Below, one piece after another: positions 46,594 through 56,362 of a stretch of 64,000 bases of DNA. The translations under genes and the position numbers were made by a program. This DNA comes from Candidatus Zhuqueibacterota bacterium (GTDB taxonomy: Bacteria > Zhuqueibacterota > Zhuqueibacteria > Thermofontimicrobiales > Thiofontviventaceae). Each line of letters starts with the position of its first letter. Positions within the stretch are counted from its first letter, which is position 1. The stretch spans positions 1 through 64,000 of the forward strand of contig JAFGDW010000100.1 in assembly GCA_016931935.1 (NCBI GenBank), given 5' to 3'. Below the pieces are notes generated by a model, which saw only the letters and a list, made by a program, of their open reading frames with translations, was not told the origin of the DNA and searched no databases.

Positions 46594-47538
46594 TTATTTT
46601 CCTTCGGTCGAATTGATATATTTTAAAAATTCATTATCTGTCGTGAGTAACAGCCAGGTCTTCTCGTCGACAGTATTTTTGTATGTTTCCAGGGTTCTGG
46701 TGAAGGAGTAGAATTCAGGATCTTGCTCGTATGCCGAAGCGTATATTTTTATAGCTTCTGCATCGGCTTTACCTTCGATTTCTTGAGCCTGTTTATACGC
46801 TTCTGAGGTAATTTTTTGTAACTCTTTTTCCATTTCCCCTTCAATTTCCGCACGCTTCCCCTGGCCTTCGGAACGATATTTCTCGGCAATACGTAGCCGT
46901 TCTGCAATCATTCGTTCGAATACTTTATTCCGGACGGATTCAATATAATTCATCCGTTTAATCCGCACGTCAATCAATTCAATTCCGTACTCCGAAACCT
47001 TGTCAGAAGCCGCTTTCAATATGCCTTTTGCTATTTTGTCTCTTCCAGTATAAATAGAGTCAACTCCGGAAGTAGATGTTTCAAGCTCTGTTTCGATAAC
47101 ATCCATTTTGCGATTGCTGCTACGAACAACCTCAATCAACACATTGCTTGTGATATAATCTCTGGCCGCAGCATCAATAATATTATCAAGACGAGCTTGT
47201 GCACCGGACTCGCTTCGAACAGAACGGAAGAACTTTAGCGGTTCAACAATCCGCCAACGCGCATAGGTATCGATTTCAATAAATACTTTATCTTTTGCCG
47301 ATATTTCTGTTGGTATGCCATCCCATTCCAGAATACGCTTATCAAATTTATTAACTTGATGGATAACCGGTATTTTCATTTTCAGGCCTGCTGTGGTTAT
47401 CGTCCGTACCGGTTTACCAAATTTTGTGATAACAACCTGTTCGGTTTCATCGACCACAAAAAATATACCGCTAAATATTGAAATAATAACGAGAATTACA
47501 ATCGCAATGAATAATCCGGCAAATTGTTGTGTTTTCAT
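46594..47538 (-). CDS. hflC: Protease modulator HflC
   Basis: 314 aa SPFH/Band 7 protein. One N-terminal membrane helix (about 8-28), then [18 protein letters not shown] opening the SPFH domain, and a charged coiled coil (about 215-270). With HflK it forms a large membrane cage that holds and modulates the FtsH protease. The start overlaps the stop of hflK by 4 bp. Confidence 0.95.
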   Translation of the reverse strand: MKTQQFAGLFIAIVILVIISIFSGIFFVVDETEQVVITKFGKPVRTITTAGLKMKIPVIHQVNKFDKRILEWDGIPTEISAKDKVFIEIDTYARWRIVEPLKFFRSVRSESGAQARLDNIIDAAARDYITSNVLIEVVRSSNRKMDVIETELETSTSGVDSIYTGRDKIAKGILKAASDKVSEYGIELIDVRIKRMNYIESVRNKVFERMIAERLRIAEKYRSEGQGKRAEIEGEMEKELQKITSEAYKQAQEIEGKADAEAIKIYASAYEQDPEFYSFTRTLETYKNTVDEKTWLLLTTDNEFLKYINSTEGK

Positions 47539-48554
47539 TTGTTTCCTCCCCCCTGGTTATTTAGCTGGAGAAGAGGCAGAATCCCCTTCATGTCTTCATC
47601 AACAATATATTTCTGTTGAATTTTGGGAAGTATGTCATTCATCGTTTCAATGTACATTCGTCGACGTGTAACATCTTTGGAACTGCGATAGGCCTGGTAG
47701 ACCGCAATAAATTTATTTGCATCCCCCTGTGCCCGGTTCACCCGGTCGAGGGCATAGCCTTCGGCTTGTTTGATTGTTTTTTCCGCCTCGCCTTTTGCTT
47801 TTGGTATAACTTTATTATATGCCTCATACGCCTGGTTGAGAGCCTTTTCCATTTCCTGGCGTGAAGCGTTTACTTCATTAAACGATGGTTTCACCGGATC
47901 CGGTGGATTGACGTCCTGCAATTCCACATTTTCAACCGCAACGCCCATTTCATATTGATTAAAAATTTCCTGCATTTCCTCTTTTACTTGTTGGGCAATC
48001 TGGCGACGCTTCAGGATGATTACTTCATCGACACTATGATCACCAACGATTTTGCGCATAACCGCTTCGGAAACATCGCGGAATGTGTTGATGGGGCCTT
48101 CGCGTGGCGTCCCACGAACCTTGAATAAATAATTGGCCGGATCGGTAATTCTGTATTGCACAACCCAGGTTACAACTGCACAATTCAAATCGCCGGTCAG
48201 CATCAGTGATTCCTGTTCAAAACGACGACCTTTTTGGATTTCCGATTGAACGCCCGGACGTACTGTTCGATATCCAAACTCTACCGGGAAAATAAAATTG
48301 CTTCCCTTAAGTTTAATAATCGTGTCGATTCCAAATGGTAATTTAAAATGAAGTCCGGGATTAGCTGTGTTTAGATACTTTCCGAACCGTTTGATAACAC
48401 CTATTTCATCAGTCTTAATTGTATAAAATGAAGAAAAAATAAAGATTGCCAGAATAACAATAATGGCGACCGAGATGATCGCCTGTTTATTAAACTGGGG
48501 GAGATGAAACTGATCATCTCCAAATTGAACTTTACCATCTTTTCCGACTTGCAT
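47535..48554 (-). CDS. hflK: Protease modulator HflK
   Basis: 339 aa SPFH/Band 7 protein. A short cytosolic N-terminus, a membrane helix (about 25-47), F-Y-T-I-K-T-D-E-I-G-V-I-K-R-F-G-K-Y, and the HflK-typical V-E-N-V-E-L-Q-D-V-N-P-P with a long coiled coil after it. GGAGG lies 9 nt before the ATG. It is first in hflK-hflC-hslV-hslU, so a membrane FtsH regulator and a cytosolic protease share one transcript. TTGACA stands at about 48587-48592 (minus strand), but no -10 box at proper spacing was found. Confidence 0.95.
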   Translation of the reverse strand: MQVGKDGKVQFGDDQFHLPQFNKQAIISVAIIVILAIFIFSSFYTIKTDEIGVIKRFGKYLNTANPGLHFKLPFGIDTIIKLKGSNFIFPVEFGYRTVRPGVQSEIQKGRRFEQESLMLTGDLNCAVVTWVVQYRITDPANYLFKVRGTPREGPINTFRDVSEAVMRKIVGDHSVDEVIILKRRQIAQQVKEEMQEIFNQYEMGVAVENVELQDVNPPDPVKPSFNEVNASRQEMEKALNQAYEAYNKVIPKAKGEAEKTIKQAEGYALDRVNRAQGDANKFIAVYQAYRSSKDVTRRRMYIETMNDILPKIQQKYIVDEDMKGILPLLQLNNQGGGNK

Positions 48555-48700
48555 GATTTCATGCCTCCTGTATTATGGATGTATTGTCAACTCCTTACGG
48601 AATGAAATTTCTAATGTTGCAATGTCTCCTTTTTGATTGAGTTGCAATCCTTAAAATAAAAACATAACATTTTTCGTAAGCAATCACAGGGCAGCTTTTC

Positions 48701-48733
48701 GACAGGACAGGATTGCAGGATGTGTCAGATTTA
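48701..48733 (+). repeat. CAGGAT-type degenerate repeat, forward copy
   Basis: CAGGAC, CAGGAT, CAGGAT and CAGATT recur at 5- to 9-bp steps. The same motif returns in opposite orientation at 49003-49039. Confidence 0.5.
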
Positions 48734-48786
48734 CGAGATAATTATTATTTCGATCAATCAAATTTTGGCAATTACTTTAATAGCTA

Positions 48787-48897
48787 CTATTCAGCCACCT
48801 GTCATTCCGGTTTTGATCTACTGTTTTTTTGTGAGAAATAGCGGAATCCAGTCGTAAATGCGCCGTGGCGTGCAGGAATGGCAACACGGGTGAATAG
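48787..48897. mobile_element. MITE-like palindromic repeat, copy B
   Basis: 111 bp. Ends CTATTCA...TGTCATTCCGG (48787-48810) and CAGGAATGGCA...TGAATAG (48873-48897) are imperfect inverted repeats. The internal blocks GCGGAATCCAGTC and TGGCGTGC are shared with copy A at 29140-29277. It lacks the two GC-rich palindromes of copy A. Confidence 0.65.
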
Positions 48898-49002
48898 ATA
48901 CCTTTAATATTTTGTAAATCTAAAGTTCTTAATATATAATCTCGTGATCCCCATCGACAGTGAAATTCGTTTCATATTAAATTGAAATTTGTAATGAAAA
49001 AT

Positions 49003-49039
49003 AAATCCTGTTCATCCTGAATATCATGTAATCCTGTCA
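49003..49039 (-). repeat. CAGGAT-type degenerate repeat, inverted copy
   Basis: On the minus strand GACAGGATTACATGAT and later CAGGATGAACAGGATT give CAGGAT/CATGAT units at 8- to 9-bp steps. It pairs in orientation with the copy at 48701-48733. Confidence 0.5.
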
Positions 49040-49124
49040 ATAATATCCTACTTTATTTAGAAGTCCCGTAAACGTTCACCAATTTATTTCATAGTTTATT
49101 ATAGCAAATATTAAAAAAACAGCC

Positions 49125-50558
49125 TTAAATCTTCCGCCGTAATCTTGATACCGGAATCATCATTTGTTCACGGTATTTGGCAACGGTTCGTCGAGCAACC
49201 TGAAAGCCGTCGGTTTTGAGCATATCGGCAATGCGTTGGTCATTTAGCGGTTTCTGTGGATCTTCAGCGTCGATAATTTTCTTAATGCGATTGCGGATTT
49301 TCTTGTTGGAAACATCATCACCACCATCGCGTTTGATTTTTTCGGAGAAGAAATATTTCAACTCGAACACGCCATAATCGGTCTGTACATATTTTCCGCT
49401 GGTCACGCGGCTGACGGTTGAGATGTCCATGCCGATTTCATCAGCGATATCTTTCAGAATCATCGGTTTGATGTATTCTTTGCCGCGTTCGAAAAATTCG
49501 TTTTGACGCTCGATAATTGCTTCCATAACCTTAAGGATCGTGATGCGACGTTGGTGAATTGAATTAATAAGCCAACGCGCTGATTCCAGGCGTTGTTTAA
49601 TATAATCTTTGGTCTCTTTCGTCGTTTTCTTTTTATCAAGTAATAATTGCTTGTACGAATGATTGATGCGAAGGTGGGGGACGTTCCAGTCGTTTAAAAC
49701 CGGGCGGTATTCGCCATCTTCTTTGATGACTGCCAAATCCGGAATGATGTAATTCTGGTTCATGTTAATATAACCTTCACCCGGCTTGGGATTCAATTTT
49801 ACGATTTCATCAAGAACGACTTTAAAATCGTCCAGGCTGATGTTCATTTTTTTGGTAATTCGTTCGAACCGTTTGTTTTTAAAATCATCGAAATGATCGC
49901 GCAATACTTCGATCGCTAACTGGTTTGGTTCTTCTTCCTCAAGTAGTTGAATGAGCAGACATTCCTGTAAATTGCGCGCACCAATGCCGACCGGATCAAA
50001 TCGTTGCACGACTTGCAGCACCTTTTCAACATCATCCTCGGTAACATTGAAATTCTGAGCGATAATTTCCACATCCACCGAAAGATAGCCATCATCGCCA
50101 ATATTCCAGATGATGTATTCGCCGATTGCCAGTTCCAGTTCTGATAATCGGGACATATGCATCTGACTTAGTAAATGTTCCGGCAGTGATGATTCGTACA
50201 CATCGGGACGGTCGAATTCTTCAGCGCTGTTATCTTTTTGCGGCTTTATTTCATAGTTATTTTCATCGTTGAGAATTGTATCCCAGTCGACTTCCTGTTC
50301 TTCCTTTTCATCCCGAATAGCCTCAAGATCGACTTCTTCATCTTCATATTCAGAATCGTCTTCGCGCTCTTTCATCTCCATTTCCTGCTCGATTTCCTGT
50401 TCGAGCTCCTCTTCGAGGAATGGATTTTGTTCCAATTCGAGTTTGATGCGCTGTTCCAAACTTACCATTGGCAGTTGTAGCAGCGATGATAATAACACTT
50501 GTTGTGGCGACTGCTTCATGTGCAGTCCCATTTTTTGAGCTAAGCCGATGTTCATCAT
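49125..50558 (-). CDS. rpoN: RNA polymerase sigma-54 factor
   Basis: 477 aa. Glutamine-rich region I at 1-50 with the Q-N-P-F-L-E-E core, a very acidic region II (about 50-95), the core-binding domain, and the C-terminal RpoN box A-R-R-T-V-A-K-Y-R-E that reads the -24 element. It directs transcription that needs NtrC-type activators such as the one at 12207-13604. It is the last gene of the kds/lpt operon, after lptB, the same order as in many proteobacteria. Confidence 0.98.
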   Translation of the reverse strand: MMNIGLAQKMGLHMKQSPQQVLLSSLLQLPMVSLEQRIKLELEQNPFLEEELEQEIEQEMEMKEREDDSEYEDEEVDLEAIRDEKEEQEVDWDTILNDENNYEIKPQKDNSAEEFDRPDVYESSLPEHLLSQMHMSRLSELELAIGEYIIWNIGDDGYLSVDVEIIAQNFNVTEDDVEKVLQVVQRFDPVGIGARNLQECLLIQLLEEEEPNQLAIEVLRDHFDDFKNKRFERITKKMNISLDDFKVVLDEIVKLNPKPGEGYINMNQNYIIPDLAVIKEDGEYRPVLNDWNVPHLRINHSYKQLLLDKKKTTKETKDYIKQRLESARWLINSIHQRRITILKVMEAIIERQNEFFERGKEYIKPMILKDIADEIGMDISTVSRVTSGKYVQTDYGVFELKYFFSEKIKRDGGDDVSNKKIRNRIKKIIDAEDPQKPLNDQRIADMLKTDGFQVARRTVAKYREQMMIPVSRLRRKI

Positions 50559-50582
50559 AAGATCGTCACTCCGTAATCAGTA

Positions 50583-51314
50583 TTACCGATTTAACCTGAA
50601 TTTTTCTCCCAAATACAGCTTACGTGTTTCCGGATCATTGGCCAAAAACTCCGATGTTCCGGTCTTCAACACAACCCCTTCATAAAGCAGGTACGCACGA
50701 TCTGTAATGTTTAGCGTTTCGTGCACATTGTGATCGGTAATTAACACACCAATACCTTTTTCTTTTAAGCTGTGTACAATCTTTTGGATCTCTTCTACTG
50801 CAATGGGATCGATACCCGCGAAGGGTTCATCCAATAATATGAACTTGGGTTTGGTTACCAGCACCCGGGTAATTTCCGTACGCCGCCGTTCACCGCCGGA
50901 CAATGTATATGCTTTACTTTTAGCAATATGGCTGATGTTCAATTCATCGAGTAATTCGCGCAATCTTTTTTCACGTTCAAATCGTGTGATTTTCATTGTT
51001 TCCAATATTGCGCGGATATTATCTTCAACCGACAGCTTACGGAAAATTGATGATTCCTGAGCCAGGTACCCTAAACCCATTTGCGCCCGTTTGTACATTG
51101 GCAGCTTGGTAATTTCCTGATCATCCAGGGTGATACGCCCCCGATTTGGTCGAATCATTCCGGTGATCATGTAGAAAGACGTTGTTTTGCCTGCGCCATT
51201 GGGCCCAAGCAGGCCGACAATTTCTCCCTGTTTTACTTCCAGACTGACATCATTGACGACGGTACGCTTCCGGTAAACCTTAACTATATGTTCGGCACGT
51301 AAAGTTGATTTCAT
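50583..51314 (-). CDS. lptB: LPS export ABC transporter ATP-binding protein LptB
   Basis: 243 aa. Walker A G-P-N-G-A-G-K-T, signature L-S-G-G-E-R-R-R, Walker [14 protein letters not shown] and the H-loop T-D-H-N-V-H-E-T, all typical of LptB. It powers removal of LPS from the inner membrane together with LptF/LptG, which are not in the window. It follows the OstA-domain gene by 12 bp. Confidence 0.97.
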   Translation of the reverse strand: MKSTLRAEHIVKVYRKRTVVNDVSLEVKQGEIVGLLGPNGAGKTTSFYMITGMIRPNRGRITLDDQEITKLPMYKRAQMGLGYLAQESSIFRKLSVEDNIRAILETMKITRFEREKRLRELLDELNISHIAKSKAYTLSGGERRRTEITRVLVTKPKFILLDEPFAGIDPIAVEEIQKIVHSLKEKGIGVLITDHNVHETLNITDRAYLLYEGVVLKTGTSEFLANDPETRKLYLGEKFRLNR

Positions 51315-51326
51315 GTGTACTTTTTT

Positions 51327-52418
51327 CTATTCCTGTGCAGGTACTTTATCCGGCGGATAATATTTCCCGTTCGATGTGCCCGGAGTACTTTCAAATATGA
51401 TTTGCTGTATGTTATTATCCTTTAAGTGCATCGTGATGTTATCACCGATAACTTCATTTAAACCTTTGTATTCATCTTTTTCCACAACGTGATAATAGCT
51501 TGTGGCTCGCCCTTCCACTAAAACTGTTTTTAGCTTTCTACCTTCAAGGTCAAGCGTAATTTTTTCGCCTGTCAGTCGATTCATTAAACCTTTCGGGTCC
51601 AAAGTATCGACCGGAGAAATGACGGTCGCGTTTTTTGAAATGATCGCCTGTTTCAATTCCTGGCCAGTGAAGTAGAGTTCGACCTGTTCGCCGGTCAATT
51701 TATCATAACGCTGAACCATCACCGGTTGCTGCTGAAGAAGCGCATACTCATTATCCTTGTAAAATTCAGCCCGTTGGCAAGTGGCGAAACCATCTTTATG
51801 AATAATGCGGACGCTATCTGTTACAATTGCCTTATTACCGCTGCCAAGTACTTCCATTGTCAGTCCGAGTATTTTAAGCTCCTGAACACCGTTTGAATCA
51901 ACTTTCGTCAGTACAGGATGGCCGGTGATGATTGCATATTTATCATCGCTGCGATACTCTACATGATCACCGGTTAGTTTTATCTCGCGTTCATCATCGG
52001 TGAGTACCACGTCTTTATCGGCAATTATTTTCTGATCATGTTGGTAATAAAAAATTTCATGCGCCGTTAGCGTATAAATCGAATCAACCATGGATACCCG
52101 GCCGATGGCGTGTGCGATCCGCTGAGTATCATCATAAATAATCTTGTCTGCTTTTAACGATTTTTCCGAATCGATATAGCGAACGTTTTTATCGAGAATC
52201 ACTTCATCTTTATTCTGATACAGGCGAACGTGATCGCAAAACAGTTCAGCATCGGCCTGCCGCAAATGCACATTCCAGTTGAGAACGCGGACCGGGCCAT
52301 CCGGAGTCATGGCGCTGGTGATGGAATCCGACCAGACAATTTCCAACTTGTCACCGGCAAAACCATTCGCTGCAATGCAGCAAAACCACATAAAAAGAAC
52401 GAATCGACAATGTTTCAT
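51327..52418 (-). CDS. lptA: Periplasmic LPS-bridge protein, LptA/OstA-like
   Basis: 363 aa, about twice E. coli LptA. Signal peptide at 1-21 (F-A-G), then repeating beta-strand units such as V-I-L-D-K-N-V-R-Y-I, I-T-G-H-P-V-L-T-K and A-I-I-S-K-N-A-T-V-I of the OstA/LptA jelly-roll fold, which passes LPS through the periplasm. The length suggests a longer bridge or two OstA units; an LptD N-terminal fragment is excluded since no barrel follows. The start overlaps lptC by 4 bp. Confidence 0.85.
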   Translation of the reverse strand: MKHCRFVLFMWFCCIAANGFAGDKLEIVWSDSITSAMTPDGPVRVLNWNVHLRQADAELFCDHVRLYQNKDEVILDKNVRYIDSEKSLKADKIIYDDTQRIAHAIGRVSMVDSIYTLTAHEIFYYQHDQKIIADKDVVLTDDEREIKLTGDHVEYRSDDKYAIITGHPVLTKVDSNGVQELKILGLTMEVLGSGNKAIVTDSVRIIHKDGFATCQRAEFYKDNEYALLQQQPVMVQRYDKLTGEQVELYFTGQELKQAIISKNATVISPVDTLDPKGLMNRLTGEKITLDLEGRKLKTVLVEGRATSYYHVVEKDEYKGLNEVIGDNITMHLKDNNIQQIIFESTPGTSNGKYYPPDKVPAQE

Positions 52419-53029
52419 TTGCCATCCCCTTTGTGAGAAGATGACGATTTCTTTGATTTCCCATTTTTCAGATTCAAATTAACCTGTTTGCTGGTTTTCC
52501 CGCGGAATTCCTTCATCGTCCAATTATTCAGAGATTGATCTGACTCGAAACCAACGCCGTAAAATGTATCCTGTTCGGCTGTTGTAATTGTGACAAATTG
52601 ATCGGTGACCACTTTTTCGATGCCGCTGTCCCACCACAACTTATCTGTATGTAATGTAATACCACTATCCGAAACAACTTCAACATTGCCGATTGCTTCA
52701 ACGTTATTGTTATTTTCATCAAACCGGCCGCTGTCAGCAATAAGTTTTGACGTATGCTTGCCCTGGGTATCGTAAAAATCCACTGCAACAGTATCGCTGA
52801 ACAGAGCAATTTTTTGAGCGTTGAAACGCTGCATGTAACCGTACTTAATTTTAGCGGACATCTGACCATTGGTCGTTGAAATAAGCGTTGAATTCCAAAC
52901 TTCCTGATCGGGAATTTCTTTATGATCAGTAACCGTATATGTTTCTGCTTGTTGCTTCCGACATGAGCTGGCAAGCAGGCAGATGAAAATAAGTAGTGTC
53001 CAGTATTTATATTTGGAAAATTGAATCAT
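52415..53029 (-). CDS. lptC: LPS export protein LptC, lipoprotein form
   Basis: 204 aa from ATG 53029; an ATG at 53062 is possible but would bury the signal peptide. The N-terminal signal ends L-L-A-S-S-C, a lipobox, where E. coli LptC has a plain membrane anchor. The mature domain matches the LptC beta-jelly roll (L-I-A-D-S-G-R-F-D, V-E-A-I-G-N-V-E-V-V, L-W-W-D-S). It receives LPS from LptBFG and hands it to LptA. Confidence 0.85.
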   Translation of the reverse strand: MIQFSKYKYWTLLIFICLLASSCRKQQAETYTVTDHKEIPDQEVWNSTLISTTNGQMSAKIKYGYMQRFNAQKIALFSDTVAVDFYDTQGKHTSKLIADSGRFDENNNNVEAIGNVEVVSDSGITLHTDKLWWDSGIEKVVTDQFVTITTAEQDTFYGVGFESDQSLNNWTMKEFRGKTSKQVNLNLKNGKSKKSSSSHKGDGK

Positions 53030-53118
53030 TTTCTGAAATCCGATAATTCCAATTATAGTCATCCCGTTGTTCAGGAAGCACGTCTTCTTACTTACAAACC
53101 TGTAACCATTAACGCATA

Positions 53119-54042
53119 TTAGGTTTTTATATCCGCTGGTTTTGTTTTCCAGCGTTCATGCATCCATACCCATTGAGTGGGGGAGTCGAGAATAAATTCT
53201 TCAAGCGCTTTGGAACACTGAAGGGTATTCTCATAAATATCACGATTCTCATCACCGGTGCGTATTAATGGCAATTCCGGTTTAATATTAACCACATGCG
53301 TGTTATCCCGTTTTATATGGATCGCCATCGGGACGATCGATGCATTGGTTTTGAGCGCTAATATAATTGGCCCCACTGGTGTATAAGCATCGATGCCGAG
53401 GAAATCAACAAAAATACCATCATTCTTACGAGAGTCCTGATCAATTAAAATTCCGATGACTCCATTGCGTTTCAGCGTCCGAAGAATCTCACGAGTGGCG
53501 CGCCCCCTTGCAATGTAACCTGCCCCCGAAGCCATCCGGTTTTTCACAACCATTTCATCCAATCGCGGATCATAAATCGGAGCACCAATGACGTACAGCG
53601 GATAACCTTTAAATGCCAAATAAGCACCGAATAACTCCCAATTGCCAATATGCCCGGTAATTGCCAGTACTCCATTACCTTTAGCCATCGCTGCATCGAG
53701 ATGTTCAAGTCCGTTAGCTGTGACAAAGCCGTCAATAATGGTCGAATTCATCGTACCAATACGAAACGCATCGACCATATTTCGTCCCAAATTCCGGAAC
53801 ACCAATTTTGCAATTTTCTCTATTTTTTGATGAGAATGGCTTTCGCCGAGCACCTGCGTCAGGTGGGTAATTGTTTTTCGCCGTTCTCCCGGTGTTACGA
53901 AATACGCCAGTGTTCCAAGAGTGGTAAAAATGCGAAAAGCAGTATCACGCTGAATTCGATTGATGAATCGAAATACAAATGATACAATGACAAAGATCAG
54001 GTCGTTTTTTAACTTCTTTCTAAGGCGCCGGAACGATGACAT
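53119..54042 (-). CDS. Lipid A biosynthesis acyltransferase (LpxL/HtrB family)
   Basis: 307 aa. One N-terminal membrane helix, catalytic H-I-G-N-W-E (HxxxxE dyad), and the late I-D-Q-D-S-R and G-P-I-I-L-A-L-K-T segments typical of late acyltransferases. It acylates Kdo-lipid IVA at the inner membrane. LpxL and LpxM cannot be told apart by eye. Its start overlaps the kdsD stop by 1 bp and lptC follows. Confidence 0.9.
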   Translation of the reverse strand: MSSFRRLRKKLKNDLIFVIVSFVFRFINRIQRDTAFRIFTTLGTLAYFVTPGERRKTITHLTQVLGESHSHQKIEKIAKLVFRNLGRNMVDAFRIGTMNSTIIDGFVTANGLEHLDAAMAKGNGVLAITGHIGNWELFGAYLAFKGYPLYVIGAPIYDPRLDEMVVKNRMASGAGYIARGRATREILRTLKRNGVIGILIDQDSRKNDGIFVDFLGIDAYTPVGPIILALKTNASIVPMAIHIKRDNTHVVNIKPELPLIRTGDENRDIYENTLQCSKALEEFILDSPTQWVWMHERWKTKPADIKT

Positions 54043-55010
54043 TAATAGATACCTGCCTCGAGCAAATCATGAAGATGAACAATTCCGATTGGGGAATTCG
54101 TTGCATTTACAATCACAATCTGCATGATGCTAAATTCGGTTAACAGTTTATATGCATTGTATGCGAAATCGCCTTCGTGCATGGTACGGGGATTTCGATT
54201 CATTATATCTACAGCTTTGAGCGCCCAGATATCTTTTTTATCTTCCAGTAAACGCCTGATGTCACCATCGGTAATCAGGCCCACTAATGTTTTACTATCA
54301 TCAATAACGCAGGTTGATCCGAAACGCTTGGACGTCATCTCCAGGATCACATTTTCGAACGTTGTTGTTTCATGAACAATTGGCAATCGATCGCCGGTAA
54401 ACATCACATCATCAATCGGTGTTAATTTTTTTCCGAGATTTCCACCGGGATGGAGTTTCGCAAAATCCTTCTCCCGGAAGTGACGCCTTTCGAGTAACGC
54501 GACTGCGAGTGCATCCCCCATGGCCAATGCCGCGGTTGTGCTTGATGTCGGCGCAAGGTTGTTCGGACATGCCTCTTCATCAACAGAAACATTCAACACA
54601 ATATCGCTACGTTCAGCCATGCGTGAGCGGGGATTCCCGGTCATCGCAATAATCTTGACACCCAACCGTTTAAGAATTGGCAAAATGGTGTTTATTTCAT
54701 GAGTATCACCACTTTTGGAAATAATGATCACCACATCATTTTTATGAACAATCCCTAAATCGCCATGAATACTTTCTGCCGGATGTAGAAAGAACGCTGC
54801 TGTTCCGGTACTGGTGAGTGTCGCCGCAATTTTCTTCCCAATGATACCCGATTTGCCCATGCCTGAAATGACGACGCGACCGGTCGATTTATAAATAACA
54901 TTGACCGCATCAGCGAACGATTCATCAATTTTGTCAAGTAATCCATAAACGGCATCCGCTTCTTTGCGAATCACGCGCTTCCCGATTTCAATGCATTCGC
55001 TGGTCGTCAT
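54042..55010 (-). CDS. kdsD: Arabinose-5-phosphate isomerase
   Basis: 322 aa. SIS domain (about 35-170) with V-I-S-G-M-G-K-S-G-I-I-G-K-K-I and S-K-S-G-D-T-H-E, then two CBS domains (about 200-320). It converts ribulose-5-phosphate to arabinose-5-phosphate, the first committed step to Kdo. The gene overlaps kdsC by 23 bp. Confidence 0.96.
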   Translation of the reverse strand: MTTSECIEIGKRVIRKEADAVYGLLDKIDESFADAVNVIYKSTGRVVISGMGKSGIIGKKIAATLTSTGTAAFFLHPAESIHGDLGIVHKNDVVIIISKSGDTHEINTILPILKRLGVKIIAMTGNPRSRMAERSDIVLNVSVDEEACPNNLAPTSSTTAALAMGDALAVALLERRHFREKDFAKLHPGGNLGKKLTPIDDVMFTGDRLPIVHETTTFENVILEMTSKRFGSTCVIDDSKTLVGLITDGDIRRLLEDKKDIWALKAVDIMNRNPRTMHEGDFAYNAYKLLTEFSIMQIVIVNATNSPIGIVHLHDLLEAGIY

Positions 55011-55533
55011 AATCCGTGATGGTTTTTAAAAGATCATTCCATTTATGCTGCGCTTTTAATATCATATCAATTACTTCCCGAACTGCACCATGCCCACCTT
55101 TTGCCTGCGTAACATAATCGACATGCTGTTTTACTTCGTCGCGAGCATTTGCAACGGCAACACTAAATCCTACGCGCTGTAACAGCGGCATGTCAAAAAG
55201 ATCGTCCCCGATATAAGCGATTTTACCTGGTGTTAGTTCAAGGCGTAATAATATGTCTGCAAATGGCTCTAGTTTATTGAAATATCCTTGATGAACTTCG
55301 GAAATGCCAAGGTCACGGGCACGAAAAGCTACGATTTCCGATTGACGTCCGGTAATAATTCCAACATTAATGCCATTCTCAATGGCCATGCGAATTCCAA
55401 AACCATCCTGTGCGTTAAATGTTTTGAACATTTCGCCGGCAGAACCAACAACAATACTGCCATCAGTTAGTACACCATCTACATCTAGCAGCAGCATTTC
55501 AATATAGCACAATTTATTGTTTAAATCCATCAA
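54988..55533 (-). CDS. kdsC: Kdo-8-phosphate phosphatase
   Basis: 181 aa, HAD superfamily without a cap. D-V-D-G-V-L-T-D-G (nucleophile Asp at about 16), I-T-G-R-Q-S and Y-I-G-D-D-L-F-D-M-P-L are the HAD motifs of KdsC. It removes the phosphate from Kdo-8-P. It follows kdsA by 4 bp. Confidence 0.95.
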   Translation of the reverse strand: MMDLNNKLCYIEMLLLDVDGVLTDGSIVVGSAGEMFKTFNAQDGFGIRMAIENGINVGIITGRQSEIVAFRARDLGISEVHQGYFNKLEPFADILLRLELTPGKIAYIGDDLFDMPLLQRVGFSVAVANARDEVKQHVDYVTQAKGGHGAVREVIDMILKAQHKWNDLLKTITDYDDQRMH

Positions 55534-55537
55534 TTTA

Positions 55538-56362
55538 TCAACTAAAATTTTTCATTGCATGTTGAATTTCCATGAGCTGTTTTAGCAATTCTTCAAGCCG
55601 TTGAAGCGGTAACATATTCGCTGCATCACAAAGCGCCTCTTCCACACAGGGATGTGTTTCCAGAAATATCGCATCACATCCCGCGGCAATTGCGGCGCGT
55701 GTCATTGGGAAAATAAATTGTGGCTGTCCCCCGGATTTATTGCCAGCGCCACCTGGCAATTGCAAGCTGTGGGTACCGTCGAATACAACGGGGTAGCCTA
55801 AATTCCGTATGATGGTCAATGATCGAAAATCGACGACCAGATTGTGATAACCAAATGTTGTGCCTCGTTCAGTCAGCATAATCTTCATATTGCCGGTGGA
55901 TTCCGCCTTCTTGGCAATGCTGTCCATGTCTTCCGGCGCCATGAATTGGCCCTTTTTAATGTTCACGACTTTTTCGGTTTTGGCTGCTGCAACAACAATA
56001 TCTGTCTGGCGGCAAAGAAACGCTGGTATTTGAATCACATCGGCAACATCAGCAATCGCGTCAGCTTCGCTGGCATTGTGGATGTCTGTTAAAATCGGCA
56101 CATCGAATGTGGTCTTCACTTTTTCGAGACTTTTCAGTCCGGCATCCAGGCCGGGGCCGGTAAACGATGTGACACTCTGGCGATTCGCCTTCAAAAACGA
56201 AGATTTGAAAATATATGGAATCTTCAAATCATCCGTTAATTTTTTGATTGTTTCAGCGGTTTCCATAATAAGTGATTCGGATTCAATCACACATGGCCCG
56301 GCAATCAAGGCAAATGGCTGTCCCTGACCGATTTTTATGTGATTAATTTCAACTATTCGCAT
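55538..56362 (-). CDS. kdsA: Kdo-8-phosphate synthase
   Basis: 274 aa from ATG 56362; this start gives a standard N-terminus ([12 protein letters not shown]), while longer frames run deep into pyr[13 protein letters not shown]-x-K-A-N-R and [11 protein letters not shown] mark the TIM-barrel DAHP/KDOPS family. It condenses PEP with arabinose-5-phosphate. It overlaps pyrG by 14 bp. Confidence 0.97.
   Translation of the reverse strand: MRIVEINHIKIGQGQPFALIAGPCVIESESLIMETAETIKKLTDDLKIPYIFKSSFLKANRQSVTSFTGPGLDAGLKSLEKVKTTFDVPILTDIHNASEADAIADVADVIQIPAFLCRQTDIVVAAAKTEKVVNIKKGQFMAPEDMDSIAKKAESTGNMKIMLTERGTTFGYHNLVVDFRSLTIIRNLGYPVVFDGTHSLQLPGGAGNKSGGQPQFIFPMTRAAIAAGCDAIFLETHPCVEEALCDAANMLPLQRLEELLKQLMEIQHAMKNFS

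Larger units (their letters stand above)
48555..49124. other. Intergenic region between rpoN and hflK, repeats only
   Basis: A 570-bp spacer. It contains the hflK leader, two inverted CAGGAT-rich repeats (48701-48733 and 49003-49039) and, between them, copy B of the MITE-like element (48787-48897). No gene is supported. Confidence 0.7.

Noticed and set aside
28904-49124. CRISPR array in the repeat-rich spacers
   Set aside because: No regularly spaced identical direct repeats were seen; the repeats are inverted or short and degenerate.
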